NCBI GenBank assembly: GCA_937998305.1
Contig: CALLDL010000030.1
Location: 1 to 42,997, forward strand
DNA length: 42,997 bases
Origin: an uncultured Desulfobacterales bacterium
GTDB taxonomy: Bacteria > Desulfobacterota > Desulfobacteria > Desulfobacterales > UBA11574
Reading direction: 5' to 3'
This document shows positions 17,338-24,425 of the stretch, piece by piece. Both the position numbers and the translations under genes were made by a program. Each line of letters begins with the position of its first letter. Position 1 is the stretch's first letter. A model generated the notes under the pieces. The model was not told the origin of the DNA and searched no databases. It saw only the letters and a program-made list of their open reading frames with translations.

Positions 17338-17610
17338 ATGGAAAACGAAGTTCATATATGTAACAGCTGCGGAAAAGTCGCTGGAGATACCGGTCACCTG
17401 TGTGATCCTGTCGAAATGAAAGAAGCTTACGTATGTGAGCACTGTGGTCAGTCAAATGAAGACCCCAGGCATATCTGCAAGCCCAAATTGCAGCACATCA
17501 ATTTCGTTTGCATATCCTGCGGTCGTGTGGCAGAGTTGCCTAAACAGTTATGTAACCCAAGGGATATTGTGCTCATGGCAATGGATGAACCGCCGACGAA
17601 AATCATTTAG
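17338..17610 (+). CDS. Small triple zinc-knuckle protein
   Basis: This 90-residue cytoplasmic protein has three tandem zinc-binding units with an exact 25-residue period. The ligands are C8-C11-H20-C22, C33-C36-H45-C47 and C58-C61-Q70-C72, each of the form C-x2-C-G-x7-H-x-C followed by Asx/Lys-Pro. The third unit has Gln where His is expected and may bind zinc with three Cys. The start at 17338 is chosen because AAGGAAGG lies upstream; in-frame extension to 17239 has no site and no motif. I do not recognise a named family. C2HC knuckles commonly bind nucleic acid or protein partners. It precedes lipB by 200 bases, with a palindromic element between. Confidence 0.8.
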   Translation: MENEVHICNSCGKVAGDTGHLCDPVEMKEAYVCEHCGQSNEDPRHICKPKLQHINFVCISCGRVAELPKQLCNPRDIVLMAMDEPPTKII

Positions 17611-17630
17611 TTTCCACCCAGAAATGGCCC

Positions 17631-17728
17631 TTTTCCGCAATCTCTGCGTCAATCTGCGGAATCACTTGTGCGGCGTACCACTTGTACGCCTCCGCGTAAT
17701 TCCTTGATTTCCTTGATCTTGCGGAAAA
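17631..17728. repeat. 98-bp palindromic element
   Basis: Ten-base perfect terminal inverted repeats TTTTCCGCAA (17631-17640) and TTGCGGAAAA (17719-17728) enclose a central perfect hairpin GGCGTAC-CACTT-GTACGCC (17672-17690). It lies just after the zinc-knuckle gene and could act as a transcription terminator or be a REP/MITE-like repeat. Confidence 0.6.
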
Positions 17729-17810
17729 TTGCTAATTTCTGCATTGGAAACTTAATTTGTGCCCGATGTACATTTATGGATGTCACTATTTAGATTCGGG
17801 AAGATAATTG

Positions 17811-18554
17811 ATGCCTTTAATTAACGGTAAAACGTGTCTTTGTTTAGAGATGCCGCTGAAAGAATACGGGGCATCTCTGGATCTCCAGCGAAATATTGCC
17901 CTTGCCCGACAAACCGGTGTCATCGAAAATGATGTTGTTTTAATTTTAGAGCATCCTCCTGTTTTTACACTGGGTCGAAGGGCTGGTATAGAAAATCTGA
18001 AGGCATCAAGAGCTTTTCTGGAAAGAAAAAAGATTCCGATCATATCCGTTGAACGGGGGGGCGATATTACGTTCCATGGTCCGGGCCAATTGGTCGTTTA
18101 TCCTATCATCGATCTGACCAAAGCCGGGCTGAATGTGATGGATTACGTGGCGAGTCTTGAAGAAATAATGCTTCGAACGGCTTCAGATTGGGGTATACCC
18201 GCAAAGAGGAATTCCGTAAACAGGGGGATCTGGATTGCAAACAAGAAACTTGGCAGCGTTGGCATCTCAGTCCAACGAGGCGTCACATTTCACGGCTTTG
18301 CACTAAACGTCAACTTATCACTGAAACCGTTTAAATGGATCCATCCATGTGGACTAACCGATGTTGGCGTCACATCCATGGCACAGGAGCTATCCCAAAA
18401 AATATCTATGAGTCAAGTGCGAGAGATCGTAATGCATCATTTTGAATCCGTTTTTAGATTTGACCTTGTCAGGGTTGATGATAACAAGCTGGATCATCTT
18501 GTAAGTTGCTGTGCCGCTGAAAACGTTTTTATGAAACGGTCGAGGTCATCATGA
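17811..18554 (+). CDS. lipB: Octanoyl-[acyl-carrier-protein]:protein octanoyltransferase
   Basis: Cytoplasmic enzyme (247 residues) that moves octanoyl from ACP to lipoyl-domain lysines as the first step of lipoate synthesis. The signature RGGDITFHGPGQ is at 82-93. The catalytic pair is present as Lys146 (KKLGSVG) and Cys180 (HPCGLTDVG); their 34-residue spacing equals that of Lys135 and Cys169 in E. coli. The ATG at 17811 follows CGGGAAG; a TTG one codon earlier is less likely. It overlaps lipA by four bases (ATGA). Targets would be 2-oxoacid dehydrogenases and glycine cleavage H protein, none of which are in the window. Confidence 0.97.
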   Translation: MPLINGKTCLCLEMPLKEYGASLDLQRNIALARQTGVIENDVVLILEHPPVFTLGRRAGIENLKASRAFLERKKIPIISVERGGDITFHGPGQLVVYPIIDLTKAGLNVMDYVASLEEIMLRTASDWGIPAKRNSVNRGIWIANKKLGSVGISVQRGVTFHGFALNVNLSLKPFKWIHPCGLTDVGVTSMAQELSQKISMSQVREIVMHHFESVFRFDLVRVDDNKLDHLVSCCAAENVFMKRSRSS

Positions 18555-19432
18555 CATCGCGTAGAGTGGCAGAAGGACAGTGGGGAAAACCATCCTGGCT
18601 TAAGCAGAGGTTGCCGGCTGGATTCATCTGCGAAGAGGTAAGTACTCTGTTAAACAAAGCAAAAGTTCATACCGTTTGCCAGGAAGCACAATGTCCCAAC
18701 ATATGGGAATGCTTTTCCCGTAAGACCGCAACTTTCATGATTATGGGTGATCACTGTACGCGCAACTGTAGGTTTTGTGCTGTTGCCCACGGCCCAAACC
18801 CTTTCCCGGACCCGGAGGAACCGGTCAGGATTGCCGGAATGGTTCAGAATTTGAATCTGGACTACGTTGTCATCACTTCGGTTACCCGGGACGATCTTCC
18901 CGACGGTGGGGCTTCCTTTTTTGTCCAAACAGCAAAAGAAATCCGTCGAAAGATTCCCCATGCACTTGTCGAGCTGTTAATTCCCGACTTTCAGGGAAAT
19001 AAAGATGCGTTAAGAAGTATTACCGAAGTTCGACCGGATGTGTTAAATCATAACATAGAGACGGTTCCCCGTCTTTATACCATCGTCCGGCCGGAAGCAA
19101 TCTATCAGCGTTCCCTTGATCTTTTAAGGCAGGCCGTCACTTTTGATTCCACTATTATTACAAAATCCGGTCTGATGCTCGGACTTGGAGAGCAACCCGA
19201 GGAGATTCTCAACACGCTAAAGGATCTTCTCGATGCGGGATGTCAATTGGTAACCATAGGCCAGTATCTACAACCCACCAAAGCCCATCTTCCCGTTGAA
19301 CGCTATATTCCGCCGAAAGAATTCGATAACTGGCGTAAAATTGCTCTTGAGATGGGATTTGCCGAAGTGGCCGGCGGGCCGTTTGTCCGGAGTTCCTACC
19401 ACGCCAAAAACCTCTACCAGGCTGTTAATTAA
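18551..19432 (+). CDS. lipA: Lipoyl synthase
   Basis: Radical SAM enzyme (293 residues) that inserts two sulfurs into protein-bound octanoyl groups. The auxiliary 4Fe-4S cluster ligands are C43-x4-C48-x5-C54 (CQEAQCPNIWEC). The radical SAM cluster ligands are C69-x3-C73-x2-C76 (CTRNCRFC). The C-terminal RSSY motif, whose Ser binds the auxiliary cluster, is at 280-283. All diagnostic residues are present and length is typical. Translation is probably coupled to lipB through the ATGA overlap. Two hairpins follow the stop within 200 bases. Confidence 0.98.
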   Translation: MTSRRVAEGQWGKPSWLKQRLPAGFICEEVSTLLNKAKVHTVCQEAQCPNIWECFSRKTATFMIMGDHCTRNCRFCAVAHGPNPFPDPEEPVRIAGMVQNLNLDYVVITSVTRDDLPDGGASFFVQTAKEIRRKIPHALVELLIPDFQGNKDALRSITEVRPDVLNHNIETVPRLYTIVRPEAIYQRSLDLLRQAVTFDSTIITKSGLMLGLGEQPEEILNTLKDLLDAGCQLVTIGQYLQPTKAHLPVERYIPPKEFDNWRKIALEMGFAEVAGGPFVRSSYHAKNLYQAVN

Positions 19433-19570
19433 TTTGCGCCTTCTTCTTCAGATCAAAGGAACAAAACCCCTTTGACTTTTTAATCTTTCCAAACAACCCG
19501 GGTTATAGCTGGATCCCGTCTTGACAACCTTTCGGTCATCCTTACTTTTAATTAAATACTCACGCTTCAC

Positions 19571-19602
19571 ACCCTTTATTTTCAGCTACTCCAATAAAGG
19601 GT
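19571..19602. terminator. Hairpin after lipBA
   Basis: A perfect 10-bp inverted repeat, ACCCTTTATT and AATAAAGGGT with a 12-base loop, lies about 140 bases past the lipA stop. It has no T tract of its own but is followed at once by a second hairpin. It is likely part of a transcription end region for lipBA. Confidence 0.5.
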
Positions 19603-19606
19603 ATCA

Positions 19607-19631
19607 GGCCGAAAAAAAATTTGTTTCGGCC
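19607..19631. terminator. Second hairpin with A/T-rich loop after lipBA
   Basis: GGCCGAAA (19607-19614) pairs with TTTCGGCC (19624-19631) around an A/T-rich loop. It lies five bases after the preceding hairpin. The tandem arrangement suggests a strong or bidirectional terminator. Confidence 0.5.
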
Positions 19632-19686
19632 CGCTAAGTCAAAAACTTTTTAACCATATTCGGATAAGAAACTTGAGTAAATAGCT

Positions 19687-19831
19687 ACAAGCCGCCTCAA
19701 AAATGCAGATTACGTTCAAAGACAAGGCGCGAGCCGATGAAAAAGCGGAGCATACATGGGAGTATGTGAGTATTTTGAAGAGGCTCGCAACGCCGTAATT
19801 GGGAGTTAGATGTATTTTTGAGATGGCTTGT
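19687..19831 (+). repeat. 145-bp terminal-inverted-repeat element, copy 1
   Basis: The ends are near-matching inverted repeats (ACAAGCCGCCTCAAAAAT and the complement of ACAAGCCATCTCAAAAAT). Inner complementary blocks (GGCGCGAGCC with GGCTCGCAACGCC; CATAC with GTATG) would fold the whole element into one long hairpin. It is about 94% identical to 40892-41035 by eye and more distantly related to 24241-24387. It ends 20 bases before the ATG of the DsrC-like gene, just before that gene's GGGAGG. It encodes no convincing protein. Confidence 0.85.
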
Positions 19832-19851
19832 ACTACGGGAGGTAACATATT

Positions 19852-20193
19852 ATGACACTTGAACATATAGATCTTAACATCGATTTGGATGATGAGGGAT
19901 ATCTGCGTAAATTTGAAGACTGGAACGAGAATGTAGCCTGTGCGTTGGCAGACAAAGAAGGGGTTTCCCAAGAATGTCCTTTGACCCAGGAAAGAATGGA
20001 GATCCTTAAATTCATGAGGGACTATTACAATAAATTTGAGGCATTTCCCATACTCCGTGCCGTGTGTAAGAATGTCAAGCAAACAAAAGATTGCACTTAT
20101 CAGCAATTCCCTGACCCGGTTATCGCATGGAGAATCGCCGGACTGCCAAAGCCCACTCCAGAGGTACTTGCGAAAATCAAGCACGACGTTTGA
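19852..20193 (+). CDS. DsrC/TusE-family protein lacking both catalytic cysteines (RspA-type)
   Basis: This 113-residue protein has the DsrC/TusE fold signatures: DDEGYLRKFEDWNENVACALA at the start, MEILKFMRDYYNKFEAFPILR in the middle and IAGLPKPT at the end. In sulfite-reductase-partner DsrC the C-terminal arm reads ACKIAGLPKPTGCV. Here the upstream Cys is Trp93, the GC before the final V is PE, and the chain continues for nine more residues. Neither redox cysteine is present, so it cannot carry the DsrC trisulfide or act as TusE. Such Cys-less paralogues have been termed RspA and proposed to be regulatory. Strong GGGAGG precedes the ATG, directly after the 145-bp palindromic element. Cys30, 42, 72 and 81 are not at the conserved sites. 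Confidence 0.85.
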   Translation: MTLEHIDLNIDLDDEGYLRKFEDWNENVACALADKEGVSQECPLTQERMEILKFMRDYYNKFEAFPILRAVCKNVKQTKDCTYQQFPDPVIAWRIAGLPKPTPEVLAKIKHDV

Positions 20194-20304
20194 AGAAGCA
20201 CTCCGCCCAAGGAGCTATAGTCTTATTTTAAGCGACGTCAAAAAAGTATAGCAAACCGGGAAAATTTTTTAAGGTGAAACCATAATTCGGATACGAGACT
20301 TGAA

Positions 20305-20637
20305 TTAAAACATGCTTTTTTCAGAGGGGCGCCGCTCGGGGATATATTCATGAGGGATTTTATTCTGGTTCCACTCTGTTGAAACATAAAGGTTGCAGTA
20401 GCAGCTCCCGTATTCTTCAACATCCGGTTTCCGGTAAACGCATGGGCAGATAATGTCCCTGTCTTTTTCTTTATTACCGGAAGCCAGTCTGCAAGGACAG
20501 GCCATATAGCCATACCTCTCTTTATTAGTAATCAGCGCCTCCAGCAGTTCAAATACTCGTTTTTTATCAATGTTAAAATAGTATCCCTTTGGCTCCTGAT
20601 TTTTTTTTAACATTTCATAAAGTTTTTCGACTTCCAT
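20305..20637 (-). CDS. Ferredoxin:thioredoxin reductase catalytic-subunit-like protein
   Basis: This 110-residue protein has the CPC...CPC...CxC pattern of the FTR catalytic beta subunit: CPC (47-49), CPC (64-66) and CYC (79-81). These supply a 4Fe-4S cluster and a redox-active disulfide. The spacings (14 and 12 residues) differ from the plant/cyanobacterial enzyme (16 and 8), as I recall for FTR-like proteins of anaerobes. No variable (alpha) subunit is nearby. The start codon overlaps the stop of the upstream glutaredoxin-like gene by one base (TAATG), so the two are probably made together, and the glutaredoxin is a plausible substrate. Confidence 0.87.
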   Translation of the reverse strand: MEVEKLYEMLKKNQEPKGYYFNIDKKRVFELLEALITNKERYGYMACPCRLASGNKEKDRDIICPCVYRKPDVEEYGSCYCNLYVSTEWNQNKIPHEYIPERRPSEKSMF

Positions 20638-20891
20638 TACAAACCCAGCGCCTCCTTGATTTTTTCTTCTTTAAACCCTACAATAACCGTATCTCCAATG
20701 ATGATGGTCGGAAAAGAGCATTTCGGGTTGAATTTCCTAACGTCTTCCAATATGGCCTGACGTTCATCTCCTTTTAAAAGATCAACATCGACAAATTCAT
20801 ACAAAACGGTGCAGTCACTTAATAATTTCTTGGTCGATTTACAGTGACTACAAGTGCTCAAAGAATACACTTTAATCGGTATTTCAGACAT
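20637..20891 (-). CDS. Glutaredoxin-like protein with CSHC active site
   Basis: This 84-residue thioredoxin-fold protein has its redox motif CSHC at 14-17, a cis-Pro segment SFPTIIIGD, and a VGFKEEKIKEAL glutathione-site-like ending. It is the size of NrdH/glutaredoxin-type proteins. It is the first gene of a two-gene unit with the FTR-like protein at 20305-20637, sharing one base. This suggests an electron path from ferredoxin through the FTR-like iron-sulfur protein to this small dithiol carrier. That path is inferred from gene order only. Confidence 0.87.
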   Translation of the reverse strand: MSEIPIKVYSLSTCSHCKSTKKLLSDCTVLYEFVDVDLLKGDERQAILEDVRKFNPKCSFPTIIIGDTVIVGFKEEKIKEALGL

Positions 20892-21153
20892 GCGAATTTC
20901 CTTTTATGTGGATTTGGCTACAATTTTTCTTGGCATCACTGCCATTGGATTATAGAATCTTGCCGTCTTTGGTTAAAGTCGTTTAAAATTAAAAGAAGGT
21001 ATCTACTCATAAAGATTTTTGCAAGTTTGTACTGTTAATAAAGGCCCGTATCCTAACTTCTGGTATTCTTTATCTCATATTCAGTGAAATTTTACAACAA
21101 TTTCTTCAAAGGTTTTTCGCCATTTGGGTTGAACCGGCTGAACACCTTTTTTG

Positions 21154-23406
21154 TCAATTTAGCAAGCTCTTGACGGTTTCGGGGTCCGTCACCGGCGGCT
21201 TGCATGTTTTATCTGTACAAACATAAGCCGTTGTTTTGTCGTCGATTTTTTTAACCGATGCGATAAATGGAAGATATTGTGCCAGCCTTTTTTGGGTGGT
21301 GTCATTATCCACCAACATCACAATTTTCCCGGGATAATACACAGAATTTACGGTTTTCAGCATGGATCGCGTTTCCGCAGTGTTCCGTTCTCCGGCAATA
21401 ATCACTTCAACCGGTTGGGTCAGTGATGTGATCAGAGCAACCAGAAGTTCCGGTGCCGAATCCGGCTGAGAATGAATTCTTGCCAAAATACTTCCAAAAG
21501 TTTGCTCCACTATGGCTGAATATCCCTTTGAATCGGCAAACCTTGCAAGGCGCAATCCATTCGACACCGCCACCGATCCGGCTGAAGGTATTACACTGTC
21601 CGTATCCTCCTTGATCCGCAGATCGATCTTTTTATCATGCCCCTTTCGGGTCATAAAAAACCCACCGTTTTCCGCATCGTAAAACAGCTTTATCTGCTCG
21701 TCCATCAGTTCTAGTGCCCATTCGATCCAGCCTGGATCAAAATCGGCTTCATAAAGGTCTATTAAGCCCTGGATCAGAAAAGCATAGTCATCGGCCATAC
21801 CGACGACTTTTCTTTCACCCTGACGCCACCTTTTAAACAATGTGCTGGTCTTGTCATCATAAAGGTTTTTTCTCAAAAATATCGCCGCATTTCTTGCTGC
21901 TTCAAGGTGTCTTTTTTCTCCCAGCACCTGGTAAGATCTGGAAAGAGCGGATATCATCAGTCCGTTCCACGAGGTCAAAACTTTGTCGTCAAGATGCGGC
22001 CGAGATCTTTTTGAGCGTACTGCCAAAAGTTTTAATTTTGACTGAATGAGGGAAGTTTCGATGTCTTCTTTCGACATATCGAACTTTTTGGCAACTTCAT
22101 CAATGGAATGCGCATTGAATAGAATATTTTTCCCTCTAAATTCATTAAAAGGATCCATCTCGGCATTCCCCTCGAGTTTTACGCCATAGCGATATGAAAA
22201 TATTTCTCCTGGAACGTCACCCAATAGATCTTTAATCTCTTTTTGTTCCCACACATAGAATGCGCCTTCAGTTTTCTTATTGTTTGTATCCTCTAAATTC
22301 TTTCCGGAAGGAAGACTGTCTGCATCTTCCGCCGAATAAAAACCGCCGTCAAGGTGGGTCATATCCCGGAGAACATAATCCGCCGTTTCCCTGGCAATTT
22401 TCTCAAAAAACTTGTCACCGGTAATCAAAAAAGCATCCAGATAATTTTTTAACAGTTGGGCATTGTCATACAGCATTTTCTCAAAGTGGGGGACATGCCA
22501 TTTGGCGTCCGTGGAATAGCGATGAAACCCGCCGCCCAATTGATCATAAATGCCTCCGTTTGCCATGGCACGCAGCGTCGCATTGCCCATCAAAAGGGCA
22601 GTTTTGTCTTTTTTGCCACCATTTTGAGCATAAAAATGATAGGTAAATAAAAAATTCTGAATGGATGGAGACGGAAACTTGGGTGCCGGGCTGAACCCTC
22701 CCAAGTGATTATCGAATCTTGAAGAAAAGGCATCCAGGGCTTTATCTATCACATCTGTATTTATGGTGCTGTCTTTTGACGTCCATGATAATGCATTGGA
22801 AATACCATTTTGAAGATTCGAACTGAAAGATTGAAGCTTGTCCCGCTGGGAAGGATCCTTCCAGGCGTTGGCGATGAGTCTTAGAATATCAGGCCATGCC
22901 AGACTACCCTGCCTTGGCATTGGAGGAAAATAAGTGCCGCCAAAAAACGGCTTGAGATCCGGTGTTAAAAATACATTCAAAGGCCATCCTCCAGAACCGG
23001 TTATGGCGGTTACAGCGGTCATGTAAATTTTATCAAGGTCCGGCCGCTCTTCTCTATCCAGTTTAATACAGACAAAGTGGGCATTCATCAGCTCAGCAAT
23101 GTCCGGATTCATAAACGATTCCTCTTCCATAACATGACACCAGTGGCAGGTGGAATAACCGATGGACAGAAGAATGGGTTTATCTTCTTTACGCGCTTTT
23201 TCCAGCGCTTCGTCTCCCCAGGGATACCAGTCCACAGGATTGTATGCATGTTGAAGAAGATATGGACTTTTTTCATGGATGAGGCGGTTTGGTTTCGATT
23301 GATGTTCAGCCATTGTTTTATCCTTATTTTTACCGGCAATTGCAGGAATGCTGAAACTTATAAAAATAACCACTATAATAAAATTGGGCATCGATTTAAA
23401 TATCAT
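21154..23406 (-). CDS. YyaL/SSP411 family protein (DUF255 thioredoxin domain), probably exported
   Basis: This 750-residue protein has an N-terminal thioredoxin-like DUF255 domain (about 38-195) with [14 protein letters not shown] and the CHWC motif at 87-90, then an (alpha/alpha)6 barrel resembling N-acylglucosamine epimerases and glycosidases. The family (bacterial YyaL, human SPATA20) has no settled function. Most members are cytoplasmic, but this one has a hydrophobic leader (about residues 6-24, ending AIAG) that looks like a signal peptide. If translation instead began at Met32 (MAEHQ) it would be cytoplasmic and of usual length. Monocistronic, with about 260 bases before the next leftward gene. 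Confidence 0.88.
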   Translation of the reverse strand: MIFKSMPNFIIVVIFISFSIPAIAGKNKDKTMAEHQSKPNRLIHEKSPYLLQHAYNPVDWYPWGDEALEKARKEDKPILLSIGYSTCHWCHVMEEESFMNPDIAELMNAHFVCIKLDREERPDLDKIYMTAVTAITGSGGWPLNVFLTPDLKPFFGGTYFPPMPRQGSLAWPDILRLIANAWKDPSQRDKLQSFSSNLQNGISNALSWTSKDSTINTDVIDKALDAFSSRFDNHLGGFSPAPKFPSPSIQNFLFTYHFYAQNGGKKDKTALLMGNATLRAMANGGIYDQLGGGFHRYSTDAKWHVPHFEKMLYDNAQLLKNYLDAFLITGDKFFEKIARETADYVLRDMTHLDGGFYSAEDADSLPSGKNLEDTNNKKTEGAFYVWEQKEIKDLLGDVPGEIFSYRYGVKLEGNAEMDPFNEFRGKNILFNAHSIDEVAKKFDMSKEDIETSLIQSKLKLLAVRSKRSRPHLDDKVLTSWNGLMISALSRSYQVLGEKRHLEAARNAAIFLRKNLYDDKTSTLFKRWRQGERKVVGMADDYAFLIQGLIDLYEADFDPGWIEWALELMDEQIKLFYDAENGGFFMTRKGHDKKIDLRIKEDTDSVIPSAGSVAVSNGLRLARFADSKGYSAIVEQTFGSILARIHSQPDSAPELLVALITSLTQPVEVIIAGERNTAETRSMLKTVNSVYYPGKIVMLVDNDTTQKRLAQYLPFIASVKKIDDKTTAYVCTDKTCKPPVTDPETVKSLLN

Positions 23407-23467
23407 AATAACAGGCCCTTAAAACCATTACAAATTAATCTGCTCAAGTTCCACTCCCGAATTATAG

Positions 23468-23520
23468 TTTTACTTTAAAAGCTTTTCCAGCCTGCTTTCT
23501 TTTATTGGCGTTGCCAAAGA
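23468..23520. repeat. Dispersed intergenic repeat, copy A
   Basis: Shares TTTTAC, TTAAAA, TTTTCC, AGCC and TTTTATTGGCGTTGC in order with 29068-29122, where the last word reads TTTTATCGGCGTTGC. It lies about 60 bases upstream of the yyaL-like gene. The repeat is short and degenerate. Confidence 0.45.
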
Positions 23521-23686
23521 TCTTTAGCTCAAAACATGAGAAAGTGCCTTTGAGTAACTTAACGCTTTAATAGATAATAAGATGTATTTTCAACTTGACA
23601 AGGAACAATGTGGTATCTTGCTATTAATAGAAATGGTTATCAACAATAATAATTGATAAAAATGACCTCCTTGCTCTCCAAGCCGG

Positions 23687-24208
23687 CTATTCCAGATCGC
23701 CCTTGCCAAGGCTGGATTGACCACTCCTGAAGCGGCTATTCTCGCTAGACCAGGGTTGCAGGAAGTCTGCGAAACGGTTGGGATGTCCCCGGGTTTGGGT
23801 TTCGAGGCCTGTATGGATAACAGTCACCTTTTCATTGCTGCTTCCGCCATGGTCAAAGAAGGTGGTCTAGGACACAGCATCGCTCAACTGCCGCTGGTCG
23901 GCGCAGCACCCGAGTGGATGAGCGAAAAAGCCATCTGCATCGGTCAGTATTTCGTTGCATCGGGTGTGTTTACCGTTTTCGGCGTAGCCTTCTCTATGAT
24001 TGAAGAGACCAAGTCTCATAAGCTGTTGTTTGAGGGACTGGAAGAACAAGGCCTTGGGAAATGGGGTTTTACAGCCGATCCGTATGAGATAGCAAGCATG
24101 ATGATTGGGCACATCGATAAAAAAAGAAAAGAGCTCGGCTTCCACAAGGCCAGGGAAAGAGTCCTGATGGATATGGCGGATCGCCGGGAAATGGAGGCGA
24201 AATACTAG
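23687..24208 (+). pseudogene. cooS: Truncated nickel CO dehydrogenase catalytic subunit (C-terminal remnant)
   Basis: The frame from about 23687 reads LFQIALAKAGLTTPEAA, then a Cys-Met-Asp-Asn-Ser segment, KEGGLG, APEWMSEKAICIGQYFVASG and MIGHIDKKRKELG. This is the C-terminal quarter of CooS-type anaerobic CO dehydrogenase. Homology begins abruptly with an in-frame TGA at 23663 and no start codon, leaving about 173 of some 640 residues. The surviving part keeps the Cys corresponding to a C-cluster ligand and the Lys of the WMSEK acid-base motif, but the A-, B- and most C-cluster ligands are gone. A TTG at 23717 could start a 163-residue product, but it could not be an active enzyme. Confidence 0.87.
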
Positions 24209-24240
24209 CAGCCCCCAACCCGATGAAACATCTGAATATC

Positions 24241-24387
24241 ATTAGAACCTATCTCAAAAAAATCTAAGTGCCCATGGCGGTGTTGCGAAACGGTTCAAAA
24301 TGCTCACATACTACGTGTATGCTCCGCTTTTTTACCGTTTCGCGCCTTGCCCTGAACCCTAATCTTTTTTTTGAGATAGGTTCTAAT
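24241..24387 (-). repeat. 147-bp terminal-inverted-repeat element, copy 3 (divergent)
   Basis: Perfect 22-bp terminal inverted repeats begin ATTAGAACCTATCTCAAAAA. Read on the minus strand, the interior shows the same order of words as copies 1 and 2 (AAGGCGCG, AAAAAGCGGAGCATACA, AGTATGTGAGCATTTTGAA, CGCAAC). It is therefore a diverged member in opposite orientation. It lies in a convergent intergenic space after the cooS remnant and may terminate transcription from both sides. Confidence 0.8.
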
Positions 24388-24425
24388 TAAAAAAAGCTCT
24401 TTTGGGAGCCTTTCTTAATTATAAT

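Noticed and set aside
19639-20184. 181-codon leftward frame
   Set aside because: Translates the 145-bp repeat and the antisense of the DsrC-like gene; the same peptide text appears from copy 2, showing it is a repeat artefact.
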